A stretch of DNA of 64,000 nt, from contig JAUIMG010000009.1 of assembly GCA_030433355.1 (NCBI GenBank), positions 1 to 64,000 of the forward strand. Reading direction: 5' to 3'. The stretch is from Bacteroidia bacterium. GTDB taxonomy: Bacteria > Bacteroidota > Bacteroidia > Flavobacteriales_E > Vicingaceae. The translations under genes and the position numbers were made by a program. Of the stretch, positions 62,722-64,000 are shown piece by piece (positions within the stretch are counted from its first letter, which is position 1; each line of letters begins with the position of its first letter). Below the pieces are notes generated by a model, which was given only the letters and a program-made list of their open reading frames with translations, ran no database searches and had not been told where the DNA came from.

Positions 62722-62745
62722 AAAGCCACGCATTAGCGTGGCTTT
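62722..62745. terminator. Hairpin terminator after ndk
   Basis: AAAGCCACGC, loop ATTA, GCGTGGCTTT: a perfect ten-base stem just below the ndk stop codon. The T run on the minus strand is short. Confidence 0.8.
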
Positions 62746-62765
62746 AAAATTCTGTTAAAATAATC

Positions 62766-63185
62766 TTAATGTCTTTCTAAAGAAGAAAAGAAGAAATTGC
62801 CTTCAATGGCTGCATTTTCATCACTATCAGATCCATGAATAGCATTTGCCGAGATGGATTCTGCATATAGCTTTCTTATTGTTCCTTCTGCAGCTTCTTC
62901 CGGATTAGTTGCTCCAATAAGTGTTCTAAAGTCAGTAACAGCATTTTCTTTTTCTAAGATAGCAGCAACAATGGGTCCACCAGACATATAGTCAACTAAT
63001 TCACCGTAAAATGGTCTTTCTTTATGTACTTCATAAAATGCACCTGCATTTTCTTTACTCAATTGAGTATACTTCATCGCTACAATTTTGAAACCTGCAG
63101 CATTTATCTTGTCTAAAATAGCACCTATGTAGTTTTTTTCAACTGCATCTGGCTTAATCATAGTAAAAGTTCTGTTTCCTGACAT
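62766..63185 (-). CDS. ndk: Nucleoside diphosphate kinase
   Basis: 139 residues, normal length. Ndk passes the gamma phosphate from ATP to other nucleoside diphosphates. The N terminus [19 protein letters not shown] and the active-site region around the phosphoacceptor His ([15 protein letters not shown]) are intact, as is the Kpn loop (about 90-115). A perfect -7 box (TACTTTTG on the minus strand, 63213-63220) lies 27 bases upstream. It is followed by the hairpin at 62722. Confidence 0.97.
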   Translation of the reverse strand: MSGNRTFTMIKPDAVEKNYIGAILDKINAAGFKIVAMKYTQLSKENAGAFYEVHKERPFYGELVDYMSGGPIVAAILEKENAVTDFRTLIGATNPEEAAEGTIRKLYAESISANAIHGSDSDENAAIEGNFFFSSLERH

Positions 63186-63212
63186 TCTTTTTTGGCTTTA
63201 TATTTTGGAGTG

Positions 63213-63220
63213 CAAAAGTA
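63213..63220 (-). promoter_or_regulatory. Candidate -7 box for ndk
   Basis: CAAAAGTA on the plus strand is TACTTTTG on the minus strand, a perfect TAnnTTTG match. Confidence 0.45.
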
Positions 63221-63269
63221 AGCAAGCTTCCATGCTTTCTAAAAATTAGTTTTATTTTTTTAATAAAGT

Positions 63270-64000
63270 TTACTCAACTACCTCAATGCAATCCGCTACT
63301 AGTTTAGCTCGCTTTCTTAATTCTTCCATATCCGAATTTAATTCATCATAAGCCAAAGCAATACCCATTCTTCTATATGGTCTTGTGTTTGGTTTTCCAA
63401 ATATTTTAAAATCTGTTTTCGAATACTTCCCTGCATCTTCAAAGCCTGAATAATTAGGCCAATCATTGCTTTCTTTCTTTGCCAAAATAACAGCGTTAGC
63501 TCCGTTTTTTAATGGAGTTATATCAGGAATTGGTATTCCAAGTATGGCTCTTAAATGCAATTCAAATTCATTAAAGTTTTGAGTCCCAGCAAGTGTAACC
63601 ATTCCTGTATCATGAGGTCTAGGAGATAGTTCAGAAAAATAGACTCCTTTTTCGGATAAAAAGAACTCTACTCCCCAAAGACCTTCTCCAGTTAAAGCTG
63701 CTGTTACTTTTTTAGCCATTTCTTGAGCATCTTTAAGTTGCTCCTTACTAATGGAGGCAGGTTGCCAACTTTCTTGATAATCACCTCTTTCTTGACGGTG
63801 TCCAATAGGAGGACAAAATAGAGTAGGGCCTTCCTTTTGAGTTACTGTTAATAATGTTATTTCAGAGTCAAATGGAATAAATTCTTCCACAATAACTTCT
63901 AGCTTATCACCTCGAGAACCATCTATAGCGTATTGCCAAGCGTAATCTACTTCATCAAAACTTTTTATAGTTGATTGCCCTTTACCTGAAGATGACATTA
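63270..64000 (-). CDS. purT: Phosphoribosylglycinamide formyltransferase 2, C-terminal part
   Basis: The last 243 or so residues of PurT, cut by the window edge; the reading frame runs past 64000. PurT formylates glycinamide ribonucleotide using formate and ATP. The ATP-grasp signatures are present: MSSSGKGQS at the left edge, [44 protein letters not shown] and [10 protein letters not shown], ending in [11 protein letters not shown]. Despite an internal ATG near 63998, the conserved region before it means the true start is outside. Neighbour ndk also serves nucleotide metabolism, but no shared transcript is evident. Confidence 0.93.
   Translation of the reverse strand, partial: MSSSGKGQSTIKSFDEVDYAWQYAIDGSRGDKLEVIVEEFIPFDSEITLLTVTQKEGPTLFCPPIGHRQERGDYQESWQPASISKEQLKDAQEMAKKVTAALTGEGLWGVEFFLSEKGVYFSELSPRPHDTGMVTLAGTQNFNEFELHLRAILGIPIPDITPLKNGANAVILAKKESNDWPNYSGFEDAGKYSKTDFKIFGKPNTRPYRRMGIALAYDELNSDMEELRKRAKLVADCIEVVE

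Overview
The window is AT-rich and reads as chromosomal DNA of a member of the Bacteroidota. The evidence is: two proteins with C-terminal type IX secretion (T9SS type A) sorting domains, Bacteroidota-type -7 promoter boxes (TAnnTTTG), families largely confined to the phylum (DUF4293, DUF3667, DUF1599, BT_3928/DoxX, ribosomal protein THX), a fused alpha-beta E1 dehydrogenase and many secreted or outer-membrane proteins. Class and genus cannot be fixed from the sequence. There is no rRNA, CRISPR array, insertion sequence or phage. The single tRNA is tRNA-Met(CAT).

Layout. 1-402 has no convincing gene but carries nested inverted repeats and a GC-rich left edge. 403-5107: a FemAB-like GNAT enzyme, a DUF4293 membrane protein, a phosphodiesterase, the shikimate pair aroB-aroA and a small membrane protein. 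5107-10623: an outer-membrane pair (helix-hairpin-helix barrel plus PorV/PorQ-like protein), a plsC-like acyltransferase and an OmpR-type two-component system. 10699-13021: a small orphan protein and a lipoprotein dipeptidyl peptidase III. 13025-17461: an envelope operon on the minus strand (LptF/G permease, GT4 glycosyltransferase, dapD, GT9 glycosyltransferase). 17507-18080: START-like protein and tRNA. 18153-23283: a TetR-ABC-HlyD-TolC export operon whose ABC ATPase has altered motifs, with a palindromic operator in front, divergent from a DUF3667 membrane protein. 24190-28849: a small secreted protein and a 1380-residue T9SS protein with a recent internal duplication. 28912-34278: fused E1, peptide deformylase, TPR lipoprotein, diadenylate cyclase and folP. 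34301-38852: DUF1599, DoxX-like protein, an orphan Opp-type permease, tpiA, prmA.

38926-49076 holds two giant exported proteins (1484 and 1763 residues) followed by clpS. The 1763-residue protein combines a PorE-like front half (TPR, PD40 propeller, carboxypeptidase-regulatory-like domain) with about 1100 residues of mostly helical, low-complexity sequence and two C-terminal SPOR domains. It is the best candidate here for an undescribed envelope scaffold. From 49161 to the end everything is on the minus strand: THX with a long histone-H1-like tail, HU, a second T9SS protein, a seven-gene overlapping operon (acidic protein, secreted protein, RlmI-like methyltransferase, MATE exporter, fmt, cupin, lnt), several uncharacterised exported proteins, ndk and a truncated purT.

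Functional themes are envelope construction (lipid, LPS and lipoprotein maturation, outer-membrane and peptidoglycan-linked proteins), core metabolism (shikimate, lysine/diaminopimelate, folate, glycolysis, purine) and translation or protein maturation (def, fmt, prmA, clpS, THX). Family assignments come from motif recognition by eye; no database search was run.
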